A stretch of 64,000 nucleotides of DNA, from contig OX031071.1 of the NCBI GenBank assembly GCA_943736015.1, positions 28,614,619 to 28,678,618 of the forward strand, in the 5' to 3' direction. The translations under genes and the position numbers were made by a program. The notes under the pieces were generated by a model. It made no database searches, was not told the DNA's origin, and saw only the letters and a program-made list of their open reading frames with translations. Positions within the stretch are counted from its first letter, which is position 1. Each line of letters opens with the position of its first letter. This document shows positions 11,070 through 23,535 of this stretch, one piece after another. Source of the stretch: Tridacna crocea. Lineage: Eukaryota > Mollusca > Bivalvia > Cardiida > Cardiidae.

Positions 11070-12787
11070 TAGCTCACCTGAGCACAACGTGCTCAAGGGG
11101 AGCTTTTAGGGTCACTGGGTGTCCGTCGTCTGGCCTGCGTCGTGCGTCGTCAACAATTCTTTAAACATCAACTTCTCCTAAACCACTGTGCCAATTTGGA
11201 CCAAACTTGGCAGGAATGTTCCTTGGGAGGTCCTCTTTGAAAATTGTTCACAGAATTTGATTCCGTCAAAAACTGTGGTTGCCATGGCAACCAAATGGAA
11301 TTTTTTAGCAAATTCTTTAAAAATCTTCTCCTCTGAAACCGCTGGTCGGATTTTGAAATTATTTCACAGATATGTTCCTTGGGTGACCCTTTTCAAAAAT
11401 TGTTCATAAAATTTTGATCTGTCAAAAATTGTGGCCCTGGTGAATGGGGGCTACTTGCACTATACAGAAATGAAGGAAGTCTTTAAAAATCTTCTCCTCT
11501 AAAACCGTTGGTCGGATTTTGAAATAATTTCACAGATATGTTCCTTGGGTGACCCTTTTCAAAAACTGTTCGTAAAATTTTGATCCGTCAAAAAATGTGG
11601 CTCTGGTGAATGGGGGCTACTTGCACTATACAGAAATCAAGGAATTCTTTAAAAATCTTCTTCTCTGAAACTGCTGGTCGCATTTTGAAATAATTTCACA
11701 GATATGTTCCTAGGGTGACCCTTTTCAAAAATTGTTCGTGAAATTTTGATCCGTCAAAAAATGTGGCTCTGGTATGTGGGGGCTACTTGCACTGTACAGA
11801 AATGAAGGAATTCTTAAAAAATCTTCTTCTCTGAAACCGCTGGTCAGATTTTGAAATAATTTCACAGATATGTTCTTTGGGTGACCCTTTTCAAAAATTG
11901 TGCGCGAAATTTTGATTGGTCAAGAAACATGGCTCTGGTGAATGGGGGCTACTTGCACTATAGGGAAATGAGGAAATTCTTAAAAAAATTTCTTCTCTGA
12001 AACCGCTGGTCAGATTTTGAAATAATTTCTCAGGGATGTTCCTTGGGTGACCCTTTTCAAAAACTGTTTGTGAAATTTTGATTGGTTAAGAAACATGGCT
12101 CTGGTGAATGGGGGCTACTTGCACTTGAGGGAAATGAAGAACTTCGTAAAAATTCTTCTTCTCTGAAACAGCTGGACAGATTTTGAAATGATTTCACAGA
12201 GATGATCCTTGGGTGACCCTTTTCAAAAATTGTTCACAAAATTTTGATCCATCGAGAAACATGGCTCTGGTGAATGGGGGCTACTTGCACTATATGGAAA
12301 TGAAGACATTCTTGAAAATTCTTCTTCTCTGAAACCCCTTGTCAGATTTTAAAATATTATTTGACAGAGATGTTCCTTGGGTGATCCTTGCTCTTGTGAA
12401 TGGGGGCTACTTGCACTATATGGACATGATGAAATTCTTGAAAATTCTCTTTCTCTGAAACCCCTGGTCAGATTTTAAAAGAAATTTTCCGAATTGTTCC
12501 TTGGGTGACCCTTTTCAAAAAATTGTTTGTAAATTTTGATCCATCAAGAAACATGGCTCTTGTTGATGGGGGATACTTGCTCTTATACAGAAATGAAGAA
12601 TTCTTAAAAATTCTTCTTTTTGAAACTGATGGTCAGATTTCGAAATGAATTTCACAGGTGACCTTTTGAAAATTTCTTAGCAAAATTATAAATTTGGTTC
12701 CAATGTTTCAATACCTCAAAAAAAAATAGGCTATGGTCATCTCAAAAATTCAGGTGAGCGATCCAGGGCCATCTTGGCCCTCTTGTT
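11070..12787 (+). mobile_element. Helitron-like element, copy B (longest, ~8 core units)
   Basis: Complete ends, inserted in a T-rich stretch of a palindromic MITE of the GCTCG-loop subfamily (halves 10939-11069 and 12788-12875). Confidence 0.7.
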
Positions 12788-12875
12788 GAGAACTTTTTGG
12801 CCATTTTTTCCAAATCTAAAATTGTTGTCTGCAAACTCTTTTGGTTTGGAAGAGTCCAAAATAGTCCTACCTTAA
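12788..12875 (+). mobile_element. TTAA palindromic MITE, subfamily B, right half
   Basis: GTCTGCAAACTCTTTTGGTT then TTAA at 12872-12875; matches the right arm of the copy at 2416. Confidence 0.8.
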
Positions 12876-13102
12876 CCCTTTACCACATGATTCCCTGGTT
12901 TTTATGACCTAGAGAAAGCAGACTTACGAAAACAAGCTGGGAATAGGAGAAAATACTGGTGACCAGTATTTTCTCCTTTTCCCACAATGTTTTTTACCTT
13001 TCCCAATACAAATTTCAAATTTTCATTTGCTTTTATTTTGTGATCTCCATACACTTTTAACTTGGACCAATCTAACATTTTTGTCGTTTGGTAAAGAGTT
13101 TA
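12872..13102 (+). mobile_element. TTAA palindromic MITE
   Basis: Loop ATACTGGTGACCAGTAT: an A-T pair replaces G-C, with pairing kept. Confidence 0.85.
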
Positions 13103-13327
13103 CCCATTACCACACTATCCCTACTTTTGACGCCCCTGACAAAAAAGCCTTTAGAAAACATTGTGGGAAAAGGAGAAAATGCTGGTAACCAGCATTTTCT
13201 CCTTTTCCTAAAATGTTTTCTACCCTTCACAAAACAAATTTCAAATTTTCAGTCACTTTTGTTTTGTCGTCTGCAAATGCTTTCAATTTGGACCAGTCTA
13301 AAATATTGTCGTTTGGTAAAGAGTTAA
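13099..13327 (+). mobile_element. TTAA palindromic MITE
   Basis: Full length; abuts the previous copy. Confidence 0.9.
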
Positions 13328-13349
13328 TGGACCTACCTAAAGTTTGAAC

Positions 13350-13490
13350 TAGTATTTTCTTCTTTTCACACAACTTTTTTTGTATCTTTGCAAAGACAAT
13401 TTCCTATACTTGGGCCACATTGAATCTGTCATCTGAAAATGTTTCAATATTGGAGAAGTTGAAAGTTTTGTTGTTTTGGAAAGGAATGAA
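13350..13490 (+). mobile_element. TTAA palindromic MITE, right-half remnant before exon 1
   Basis: GTCATCTGAAAATGTTTCAA to GTTTTGGAAAGGAATGAA; ends 59 nt before the exon 1 acceptor junction. Confidence 0.6.
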
Positions 13491-13549
13491 TCCATTTTTC
13501 AAAATGTAGCAGTCGCAAACTACAGTGGAAAATTCTCTTGTACTTTCAG

Positions 13550-13743
13550 AAAAGAATTCTGCTACAGGTCCGTTCGAATGTGCAATATGTGGCAAACAAT
13601 TCATGTGGATGTCCCATTTCGAGCGGCATATGAGAATACACACAGGAGAAAAACCTTTCGAGTGCAACGTGTGTGGAAAGAGATTTTCTGTGAAAAATAA
13701 CATGAAATCACACATGATACAACACTTTAAGGTTCAACTTTGA
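13550..13743 (+). CDS. C2H2 zinc-finger pair, terminal exon 1
   Basis: The exon follows a pyrimidine-rich acceptor (TTGTACTTTCAG) ending at 13549 and enters in phase 1. It encodes 63 full codons. Finger 1 has C10, C13, H26, H30; finger 2 has C38, C41, H54, H58; the linker is TGEKPF. Both fingers fit C-x2-C-x12-H-x3-H. Predicted base-contact residues (-1, 2, 3, 6) are W, S, H, R in finger 1 and V, N, N, S in finger 2. A five-residue tail (FKVQL) and a stop end the protein, so this is a last exon. The product is probably a nuclear DNA-binding factor whose N-terminal part is encoded elsewhere. An ATG at 13525, upstream of the acceptor, keeps the frame open but lies in intron-like sequence, so I do not use it as the start. 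Confidence 0.85.
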
Positions 13744-13771
13744 TGTGTGACTGTGGATTATGGTTTATGTT

Positions 13772-14000
13772 TTAACCCTTTACTCCATAGATACTCATTT
13801 CTACGCATTGCTTGTAGGAGCCTTTGGAAAACATTGTGGCAAAAGGTGAAATTGCTCGTGACGAGCAATTTCACCTTTTGTCACAATGTTTTCAATGCTG
13901 TCAAAAGGTTTCATATACTCATAAGAAACGGCTTCATCCTTGCTGTTATTTAGGGTCAATTAGAGATAACATAGAAATGCCTTATGGAGTAAAGGGTTAA
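13772..14000 (+). mobile_element. TTAA palindromic MITE, subfamily C
   Basis: TTAACCCTTTACTCCATAGA start, loop TTGCTCGTGACGAGCAA, and a distinctive right arm (GAAACGGCTTCATCCTTGCT). Very like 51693-51921. Confidence 0.88.
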
Positions 14001-14197
14001 CTTTTTACCAAATGATTAGACTTTAGATTGGTCGAAATCAAGAGCCATTGCAGACGATAAATAAATCTGGTTCAGATGGAAGGATTTTTCTTTGAATGGT
14101 TAGAAAACATTTTTGGAAAAGGACACAATGATGCTTACCAGCATTTTCTCTATTTCCCACGATACTTTCAAAAGCTTTCTTCCTTGGGGTCTCTCAA
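13997..14197 (-). mobile_element. TTAA palindromic MITE, diverged
   Basis: Shares the TTAA at 13997-14000 with the previous element. Confidence 0.65.
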
Positions 14198-14418
14198 CCT
14201 TTACCAAACATTTCCTGGTTTTGAGGATCCCTAGAAAAGAAGCCTTCTGTGAACAGTGGGAAAAGGAGGAAATGCTGGTAACCATCCTTTTCTTCTTTTC
14301 CCACAATGTTTTCTACTCGACCAAAGTCAAGTTGCAATTTTTGAGTCCGGTTTATTTTGTAGTCTGCAAAAGCTGTAAGTTTACTTGTCTAAAATTTTGT
14401 CATTTGGTAAAGAATTAT
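14196..14418 (+). mobile_element. TTAA palindromic MITE, diverged
   Basis: CCTTTACCAAACATTTCCTG start; hairpin partly decayed. Confidence 0.7.
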
Positions 14419-14440
14419 CTCAGAAACGTGTAGTAATGGG

Positions 14441-14663
14441 TTAACCCATTACAAAACGACAATATTTTAGGCTTGTCCACATCGAAAGCATTGCAGACGA
14501 CAAAAAAAAGTGACTCAAAATTTGAAATTTGTTTTGTGAAGGGTAGAAAATATTGTGGGAAAAGGAGAGCTAGTTACCTGCATTTTCTCCTTTCCTCACA
14601 ATGTTTTCAAAAGCTTTCTCCTTCAGGGGTGTTAAAAGTCGTCATTGTGTGGTAAAGGGTTAA
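14441..14663 (-). mobile_element. TTAA palindromic MITE
   Basis: Both TTAA ends present; hairpin left arm has a small deletion. Confidence 0.8.
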
Positions 14664-14696
14664 AGAGTCCCATGGTACTCTCTTTAGATTTTAAAA

Positions 14697-14921
14697 TATC
14701 TCTTTCCCAAATGACACAAATTTGGAAGCAACCAAATTCAAAGGTTTGCAGAAGATAGACTAAATATAGCCAAAGTGAGGGTTTTTTGTCTTTGATACTG
14801 AAGAAAACATTTTGGGAATGGGAGAAACCGATGGTTACCAGCATTTTGTCCTTTTTCCATAATGCTTTTGAAAGCTTTCTTTATCAAGATGGTTAAAAAC
14901 TGTGATTGTGTGATATAGGTT
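14697..14921 (-). mobile_element. TTAA palindromic MITE, diverged
   Basis: Ends eroded; loop CGATGGTTACCAGCATT. Confidence 0.6.
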
Positions 14922-14960
14922 CATTTGATAAAGGGAATTTTTAACTTACAAGAGAAATCC

Positions 14961-15071
14961 TTAACCGTTTACAGTTTAAGTCTATACCAAATTACAAATT
15001 TGAAGACTTGTCCAAATTTAAAGCAGTTGCAGACAACAAATTAAGTGTGAGCCAAAAGAGGGTTTTTTCCA
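14961..15071 (-). mobile_element. TTAA palindromic MITE, left-end fragment
   Basis: GACTTGTCCAAATTTAAAGC then GCAGACAACAAATT; truncated where the next copy begins. Confidence 0.55.
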
Positions 15072-15299
15072 TTAACTCTTTACCACACGAGAAAATTTAG
15101 ACTGGTCCAAATTGAAAGCATTTGCAGACGACAAAATAAAGGTGACTCAAAAATAGAAATTTGTTCTGGGAAGGGTAGAAAACACTGTGGGAAAAGGAGA
15201 AAATGCTGGTTACCAGCATTTTCTCCTTTTCCCACAGAGTTTTCAAAAGGCTTCTTTCTCAGGGGCGTCAAAAGTAGGGATTGTGTGGTAATGGGTTAA
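15072..15299 (-). mobile_element. TTAA palindromic MITE, hairpin nearly perfect
   Basis: Very similar to 41986-42214 and, reversed, to 47646-47874: a young subgroup with CACGAGAAAA ends. Confidence 0.9.
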
Positions 15300-15431
15300 A
15301 GAAGCAAATATCATTATGTGAAAAATGAGAAAATGACGAATATCAAAGTTTTCTTTCTTTCCCAGAATGTTTTCTATATAACCATTAGATGATGGGTGAC
15401 ATCCCAATGAGCTTCAATCTAATTGTGAGCT

Positions 15432-15661
15432 TTAACCCAATTCCAACACAATCCCTACTTTTGATGACCCTGTGGTAGACGCCTTTCGAAAACATTGTGG
15501 GAAAAGAAGAAAATGCTGGTAACCAGCATTTTCTCCTTTTCCCACAGTATTTTCTACCCTTCACAAAACATCTTTCAAATTTTCAGTCACTTTTATTTTG
15601 TCATCTGCAAATGCTTTTGAAATGGACAAGCCTAAAATATTGTCATTAGGTAATGAGTTAA
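15432..15661 (+). mobile_element. TTAA palindromic MITE
   Basis: Both TTAA ends present. Confidence 0.88.
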
Positions 15662-15935
15662 TCAAAATCAAGAATAATTGTTAAAAAACAAGATATTTCA
15701 ATTGATACAGAAATAAAAAGACTTAGTCAAAAAGAGACTGTATCCTTTATATTCCCAGCACATTAATTTAGTAAGTCAAAAAAAAAAAGGAAAACCTGTG
15801 CACTTTAGAGGTAATAACTTACGTCCAATACACTTGAAGCCTGATTGGAACAGCATCAGAAAAAATTCATCTTAAGGGAAACTAGAACAGGCTACTTGAT
15901 TATTTGATAGAAAAGAGAAAAAAACTTTCTACTGT

Positions 15936-16024
15936 TTAACTCTTTACCTATACAACAAACATTTAGGCCTGTCATAATTGAAAGCATTTGCAGGCTACAA
16001 TAATTAGTTTGGTTCTAAAGATAG
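15936..16024 (-). mobile_element. TTAA palindromic MITE, first part (continues 16428-16582)
   Basis: Split by the CATCTTCGCAAGCC MITE. Confidence 0.75.
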
Positions 16025-16427
16025 CATCTTCGCAAGCCAAGGCTGACGATTCACTATGCTACTTTACCCTCGGCGGATCGAGCTCGATTTTTACATTCCC
16101 ACGATACGCTTTTTCATTGGATGCAGCCAGCTCTGACTACGAAGAATGAAATTGCTGGTAGCATTTCATCTTTGATAAAAATAGAACAAGGTTGCTACCG
16201 TTCGAATAGAAGGTAGACATGGAAACCCATGTGGAATGTCTGCTTATTGCTTCATGTGTAATCGTGAGCGGTTTGTAAAACAATATTACATTGGCTTTTA
16301 GAAATATGATTTAAAGGGGGGTAATAACCAGCATCCAATAGAGGGTGCATTGTAGGAATCTCGAAATTCAGCTCAATCAGCCAAGGTAAGATCCACGTAG
16401 TGATCGTAACCTTGGCTTGCGAAGATG
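16025..16427 (+). mobile_element. ~400-bp TIR MITE, copy 1
   Basis: Perfect 18-bp TIRs CATCTTCGCAAGCCAAGG. Flanks AAAGATAG and AAAGAATAG suggest an 8-9-bp target duplication with one indel (hAT or Mutator-type). It interrupts a palindromic MITE. Confidence 0.75.
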
Positions 16428-16582
16428 AAAGAATAGAAGATATTTTGATTTAGTAGAAAACATAGCAGGAAATGGAAAAAAAATGCTGGTTACCAGCATT
16501 TTCTCCTTTTCCCACAATGTTTTTATAAGCCATCTTTGTATTAGATTTTAAAACTAAGGATTAATAATGTGTGGTAAAGAGT
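16428..16582 (-). mobile_element. TTAA palindromic MITE, second part
   Basis: Contains the hairpin and the GTGTGGTAAAGAGTT end. Confidence 0.75.
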
Positions 16583-16786
16583 TCAGATTAGGGCACCCCA
16601 ATGGGATTCTTGAAATATTGCCTTTCATAACTAAAATTATATAGTTTTGGTGATTTGTTATCTATGCAGGAAACCAGTGTGTATCGGGTAATCGATTACG
16701 AATTACCAGTGTCGTAGCCAAATTGGTATGTTTTTTGGGAAGTGAAAGGTCATGTTACAAGAATCCCCCATTAGGTTGCCCTAATC

Positions 16787-17020
16787 TTAACCCTTTGCCA
16801 CATAATCCCGACTCTTAAAGACCCTGATAAAGAAAGGTTTTGAAAACATTGTGGGAAAAGGAGAAAATGCTGGTAACCAGCATTTTCTCCTTTTTCCACA
16901 ATGTTTTTCTCCCTTTCCAAATTAATTTTCAATTTTTGATTCACATTTATTTTGTCATCTGCAAAATGAATGCTTTCAATTTGGACTGGTCCAAAATTTT
17001 GTCATTTAGTAAAGTGTTAA
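16787..17020 (+). mobile_element. TTAA palindromic MITE before exon 2
   Basis: Both TTAA ends; 58 nt lie between its right TTAA and exon 2. Confidence 0.88.
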
Positions 17021-17041
17021 TGTCTTGTAAAAAGCGATTAA

Positions 17042-17600
<559 letters not shown>

Positions 17601-17828
17601 TTTAGTACTGTTAGTGAAGACCATTCCTTCATGCATGGCATTGTCCCGATTTAAAATACAATTTGTGACTACTGTTTTGGGGAGATATTCTTTGCTCAGT
17701 GGCTATGGTATTGATCTTTTAAACTCGAAAAACGAGGATACAGTCAAATCTGAGTAAGCGGTCATACCTGAACAGCGGCTGATCTATTGACAACGGCCAC
17801 TCGAATTCCAACAGTGCAATTTTCTTCT

Positions 17829-18074
17829 TTAACCCATTACCACACAATCCCTACTTTTGACGCCCCTGAGAAAGAAGCCTTTTGAAAACACTGTGGGAAA
17901 AGGAGAAAATGCTGGTAACCAGCATTTTCTCCTTTTCCCACAGTGTTTTTTTTCCCACAGTGTTTTCTACCCTTCTCAGAACAAATCTCAATTTTTCAGT
18001 CACCTTTATTTGGTCGTCTGCAATTGCTTTCAATTTGGACCAGTCTAAAATTTTCTGGTGTGGTAGAGAGTTAA
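17829..18074 (+). mobile_element. TTAA palindromic MITE with duplicated hairpin end
   Basis: TTTTCCCACAGTGTTTT occurs twice in a row at 17932-17966. Confidence 0.88.
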
Positions 18075-18344
18075 TTGCACTGTGTATAGCGTGATATTGT
18101 GAAATGCAGCCAGAGGTCACATTAATTGGTCGGGATCAACAGTTTATCACTTCTAAACAAAGGTCAGCTGAGACAACACACGACCTAATTTGTCGGATAG
18201 GGAAAAGCGATAATTAACACTATACTGCAGTTATTGACGAAGTTGACTACACAATGTAAAACATGCAAACAGACAATTACAGATTATACAACTCCTAATT
18301 ATAGGTAAATGACTACAATTGTTGTTTTTTTTCATGTTTGATTT

Positions 18345-18573
18345 TTAATCCATTACAACACAATCCCTACTTTTGACTCCCCTGAGGAAGAAGCCTTTAG
18401 AAATCATTGTGGGAAAAGAAGAAAATGCTGGTAGCCAGCATTTTCTCCTTTTCCCACAATGTTTTCTACCTTTCACAAAACAAATTTGAAATTTTGGGAC
18501 ACTTTTATTTTGTCGTCTGCAAATGCTTTCGATTTGGACAAAGCTAAAATTGTGTCATTTGGTAACGAGTTAA
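18345..18573 (+). mobile_element. TTAA palindromic MITE
   Basis: Loop TGCTGGTAGCCAGCA has one mismatch at the centre. Confidence 0.87.
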
Positions 18574-18657
18574 AGGATGAATGGCAATGAGAGTTTATCG
18601 GTATTTTTGCAGATGGGTAATTTGTTGTTACAATATGAAATTGAACATCACGTCAAT

Positions 18658-18886
18658 TTAACCCTTTCCCAAACGACAAATTTTTGGACTAGACCAAATT
18701 GAAAGCATTTGCAGATGACAATTCATTTCTTGCTGAAAAGATGATTTTTGTCTATGATAGGGTAGAAAACATTGTGGGAATAGGAGAAAATGCTGGTTAC
18801 CAGCATTTTCTCCTTTTCTCACAATGTTTTCAAAAGACTACTATTCCAGACCCGTAAAAACCAGGGATTGTTTGGGAAAGGGTTAA
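18658..18886 (-). mobile_element. TTAA palindromic MITE, 'AGACCCGTAAAAACCAGG' type
   Basis: Both TTAA ends; immediately precedes the pogo-like fragment. Confidence 0.9.
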
Positions 18887-18904
18887 GTATGTAATGGAAA
18901 TGTA

Positions 18905-19223
18905 AATTCCTCTCTCTCTGAGGACCATGTGAAAATTGTTCAAATGCTTGAATCTGGACGTTCTTCATGGATTATTGCTACTGACTTCGGCGTAGGCCGC
19001 ACACAAATTCAGAGTGTTGCAAAACGCATACGAGAAATTTTAGAGGAGTTCGAAAGTGGTGACCCTCGTTCTAAACGAATCAAAAAGAATGTCTTTTATG
19101 AAGAGGTTGATGCTCTGTGCTATAAATGGTTCTGGATGCTACATCTCGGCAAATTAATGTGTCTTTCTAATCAAAGAGAAAGCTCTCAAATTCGCTGCAG
19201 ATGTAAATTAAGTTTTTACATGC
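18905..19223 (+). pseudogene. pogo/Tigger-type transposase fragment (CENP-B-like N-terminal HTH)
   Basis: The frame reading SEDHVKIVQMLESGRSSW… then FGVGRTQIQSVAKRIREIL matches the N-terminal helix-turn-helix of pogo/Tigger transposases and CENP-B. It continues with a KNVFYEEVDALCYKWF segment typical of the second DNA-binding domain. A one-base frame change near 19135 is then needed to continue into FLIKEKALKFAADVN, the expected next motif, which ends in a stop. No DDE catalytic domain follows. I read it as a truncated, frameshifted relic of a DNA transposon. Confidence 0.65.
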
Positions 19224-19807
19224 TTTCTTGCAAACAATGCTTTCTTGCAAACACTTTAGATGAACGTAGTATAACACACGAAACCTGTGAGCACTATTAT
19301 TGTTAAATATGATGGAAAAGGATCGAAAAGGAAAATAAATCTTTTAAATCAAATTCTTTTATTCGAGTCTTCTTTTGTACATAATGTGAGGCAGAAGTTC
19401 ATTGCGACATACACAAGATGATTCAACAAGCTAGAACATTATACAGTACTGCAAAGTACCAACTATAGTATGATAATAATGTGCAGTAAATAAGCACTGT
19501 GAACAGCAGCCAATCTTTCTTGCAAACAATGCTTTCTTGCAAACACTTTAGATGAACGTAGTATAACACACGAAACCTGTGAGCACTATTATTGTTAAAT
19601 ATGATGGAAAAGGATCGAAAAGGAAAATAAATCTTTTAAATCAAATTCTTTTATTCGAGTCTTCTTTTGTACATAATGTGAGGCAGAAGTTCATCGCGAC
19701 ATACACAAGATGATTCAACAAGCTAGAACATTATACAGTACTGCAAAGTACCAACTATAGTATGATAATAATGTGCAGTAAATAAGCACTGTGTACAGCA
19801 GCCAATT
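19224..19807 (+). repeat. 292-bp tandem duplication
   Basis: Two adjacent units (19224-19515 and 19516-19807) differ at only a few positions. Each starts TTTCTTGCAAACAATGC and ends in a CAGCAGCCAAT word. The unit begins within the tail of the pogo-like fragment. Confidence 0.9.
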
Positions 19808-19880
19808 TGTGTACAGCAACCAATTTGTGTACAGCAGCCAATCTGTGAACAGCAGCCAATCTATGGACAGCAGCCAATTG
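19790..19880 (+). repeat. 18-bp minisatellite
   Basis: Five imperfect copies of TGTGTACAGCAGCCAATT at the end of the 292-bp duplication. An inverted copy (TGGCTGCTGTGCACAAATTT) follows at about 19896. Confidence 0.8.
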
Positions 19881-19915
19881 GGCACATTCCCTTGACTGGC
19901 TGCTGTGCACAAATT

Positions 19916-20699
19916 TGACTATTTATCTGTCATTGGTTCGAATCCTGCCAGATATTGTTTGTATTTTGGCCATGCATTTGTTACAAACTTCAACGTTTGT
20001 AGGAGTACTCCTGATCTGGAGCCACTTATAAAAAGTCTTAAATTGTCTTGGTATTTAGCTACTTATTAATAGACCTTTATGTTTATTATTAGCTTCACTG
20101 GCTGAGGGCAAGCTGGGTTATGTCATGGCTCTTGTCTGTCTTGCGTGGGTGAGTCAGGGCTTCCCCTGCAAGTTTTAATTTTTGTGCCATCAAATTCGCC
20201 ACCTCATAAAAATTGAGTCCAATAGGAGCCAACTGAGGTAGCCACATAATACATTAGACACTTCAGTTTATTGGCCAATGTTAAAGCTTCTAAATACATT
20301 GCTCAGTATTGCTGTACAAGGTTACTTATGTTCCTTTTCCCCCAATGGTTTTCAAGGTTTTGATTTGCAGGGACATAGAATTTGTATTTGAACAGTAATA
20401 CAGCTCCATAATTCTGTGACTGTAAATCTGTTAGAATTCTGTCAGCTTTTAAGAAATTCAGGAAGAAATTTGGGATTGTGTGGTGAAGAGTAACATCATT
20501 TCTTCTCTTATCCTAAAAAATATTTAAGTTTTATTTTTCAAAATGTCCTTTTATTCTGGTCTTTTCTCTTCAGTATGAGTGTCCTATATAGTTACTTGTT
20601 CCTGTGCTATCACTAAGACAAAGTGGCCTACAAAGTGTAATTCCCCCCCCATTCATTCAGCATTTTCACATCTTAAAATCATCTGTGTTTTTTCCTCAT
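19916..20699. other. mostly unassigned; one decayed MITE near 20320-20490
   Basis: CCTTTTCCCCCAATGGTTTT and GGGATTGTGTGGTGAAGAGT are MITE remnants. A run of C lies near 20645. No gene is seen. Confidence 0.4.
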
Positions 20700-21060
20700 T
20701 ATAAGACATATTTTAGCACCTACTTTAAAGTTTTATACATATATTTGTGTAAACTTATTGTTTAAAGTCATCATCAAAGCTAAAGACAGTCTGAAATGCT
20801 TTTGATCGCACAACGTCAAACTGACATCATGTTGTGTCATGGGTTTTCACCTTTTATTCTGCGATCCATTTTTTCATATCGGTTAATTTTCAGAAGATTT
20901 TCGGCATTATAGTGTATAAAATTTTCGGTATATGTAGCATCTAACTTCAAAATCTGTCATTTTTACGCTAGATAAGCAGATCATTACCATATATCATGTT
21001 TTTCATTGACAACATCCATAAATACACACAATAAATTTCTAGCCAGTACGTGTTCGTTGA
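20700..21060 (+). repeat. dispersed repeat, related to 26460-26780
   Basis: It shares GTTTAAAGTCAT, TTGTGTCATGGGTTT and GTAGCATCTAACTTCAAAA-like blocks with 26460-26780, about 65-70% similar by eye. Origin unknown. Confidence 0.5.
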
Positions 21061-21377
21061 CCAGGTAAGGCATGATGAAGGCGTGGTTTTAGAAATTAAG
21101 GGCGGCCACTAAATCATGTATCTGATTTCTGATTGGTTTGATAAAGGGTGGTCAAAGGGCGTGGCGAAATATTGATATTCAATTGTTTAGCATTGCGTGG
21201 TGTGTATGCAAGTATGGTGTGTAATTTAAACAAGACTCTTCAAGAAAGCCAGCCTGGTAAGGTGTGATAAACAGTTATGCGAGCTTCCTTTACACTTGAT
21301 ACATACTGTGTATGTCAGAGGATAGTTTATAAACATTTACTTGTCGCCAATACATTTGCCATTTTTGGTGCCATTTT

Positions 21378-22625
21378 TAGCTCACCTGAGCACGTGTTCA
21401 AGGGGAACTTTTAGGATCTACCGGTGTCCGTGGTCTGTAGTGCGTCATGAACAATTCTTTAAACATCAACTCCTCCTAAACTGTAGGGCTAATTTGGACC
21501 AGACTTGGCAGGAATGTTCCTTGGGAGGTCCCCTTTAAAAATGGTTCACAGAATTTGACTCCGTCAAAAACTCTGGTTGCCATGGCAACCAAATGGAATT
21601 TTCTAAGAAATTCTTTAAAAATCTTCTCTGAAACCGCTGGCCTGATTTTGAAATAATTTCACAGAGTTGTTCCTTGGGTGACCCTTTTCAAAAACTGTTC
21701 TTGAAATTTTGATCTGTCAAGAAACATGGCTCTGGTGAATGGGGGCTCCTTGCACTATGCAGAAATGAAGAAATTCTTAAAGATTCTTCTTCTCTGAAAC
21801 CGCTGGTCAGATTTTGAAAAAAACTCTCAGGAATGTTCTTTGGGTGACCCTTTTCAAAATTTGTTTGCGAAATTTTGATTGGTCAAGAAACATGGCTCTG
21901 GTGAATGGGGGTTACTTGCACTATAGGGAAATGAAGAAATTCTTGAAAACTCTTCTTCTCTGAACTGCTGGACAGATTTTGAAATAATTTCACAGAGATG
22001 TTCCTTGGGTGACTCTTTCCAAGAAATGTTCATGAAATTTTGATCCATCAAGAAACATGGCTCTGGTGAATTGGGGCTTCTTGCACTATACAGAAATGAA
22101 GAAATTCTTGAAAATTCTTCTTCTCTGAAACCCCAGGACAGATTTTAAAATAATTTGACAGATATGTTCCTTGGGTGACCCTTTTCAAAATATATAATTT
22201 TGATCCATCAAGAAACATGGCTTTTGTGAATGGGGGCTACTTGCACTATATGGACATGATGAAATTCTTGAAAATTCTTTTTCTCTGAAACCCAAGGTTA
22301 GATTTGAAAAGAATTTTTCAGCAATGTTCCTTGGGTGACCCTTTTCAAAACTTGTTTTGTAAATTTTGATCCATCAAGAAACATGGCTCTCGTGGATGGG
22401 GGCTACTTGCTCTTATATAGAAATGAAGAATTCTTAAAAATTCTTCTTTTTGAAACTGATGTTCAGATTTCGAAATGACTTTTACAGGTGACCTTTTGAA
22501 AATTGCTTGGCAAAATTATAATTTTGGTTCCCATGTTTCAATACCTCAAAAAAAAAAAAAAAAATGAGCTATGGTCATCTCAAAAATTCAGATGAGCGAT
22601 CCAGGGCCATCTTGTCCCTCTTGTT
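21378..22625 (+). mobile_element. Helitron-like element, copy C
   Basis: The 5' hairpin is partly lost (GAGCACGTGTTC). It has six or so core units and a 3' end, CAGATGAGCGATCCAGGGCC, whose hairpin is weakened by a G-to-T change. Confidence 0.65.
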
Positions 22626-23093
22626 TCTAAATTCTCGCATTTGGCGCCACTGGCAGTCGACAGCGGGAGCCCTGTGTGTCCATCAATCTGTCTGTGTCAC
22701 AACTTTTATTTCAAACACCTTTGCTGAAACTACCCATCTTATTTTGATGAAATTTCACTGAAATGATCCTGCCATAGTCCTCTCCACAATTTGTTTTAAA
22801 GAACTTGATTTCATCAAAAACTTTGGTTGCCATGCCAACAAAACTTAAAAATCTGGGAAATCTTAGAAAATCTGGTCTGAAATGGAAAGGCCTATTGCTA
22901 CCAAATTTAGCTTGTAGCTATATCTAGAAGATCTCTATCAAGTTTCTTCAAATTATAGCCCTGGGTTCAAAATCGGCTATGCCACTGGGGTCACAAGCTT
23001 TACATGGGCTTATACGGAGAAAACTTTAGAAATCTTTTTTTACCTAGCCTTAGCGTAGTGGACCCGTAATAGAAAACAGCTTTTTCCACTTTA
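22626..23093 (+). repeat. diverged Helitron-like sequence
   Basis: Directly after copy C. It shares CTTTGGTTGCCATGCCAACA and GGGGTCACAAGCTTTACATG with the core types but has no recognisable ends. Confidence 0.4.
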
Positions 23094-23535
23094 TTATTTT
23101 TCTACAAAATATGCAAAGATTAAAAATGAGTATTATTGTACTACTTTCACCGAGCCACTTTTTCCTTTTTATCCTTCCTGGAATTATCATTTATAAATCT
23201 AAAACCACTAAATTCTCATTACAAAGAGATATGATAATTACCTCCCTTTTCTAGAAACTAACAAAAGTATCAACAAATAATTTGCTGATAGACATCAAAG
23301 GAGTTTTTGGTCGGTTAAAAATGTGCAAAAGTATTATATCCGTATAAAAATATCTTTACTAACTGCCAAGAAAAGTTATGCTGCACTGGAAGTATAACAG
23401 GTACACTACCTTAAGGCCTAGGGTTACCAGATTTTGTCATCCAGGAAAACTTTGATTTTCGACAAGTCTAATATTTTGTCCATTGGCGAAAAATGAAGTG
23501 GACTGTCAGAAGTGTTTTACAGCCAATTATAACCT
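23094..23535. other. no recognised feature
   Basis: AT-rich non-coding sequence. Confidence 0.5.

Noticed and set aside
13404-13715. 103-codon minus-strand frame opposite exon 1, and similar antisense frames opposite other finger exons
   Set aside because: The sense frame has two complete zinc fingers and a proper acceptor; the antisense frames have neither motif nor splice context.
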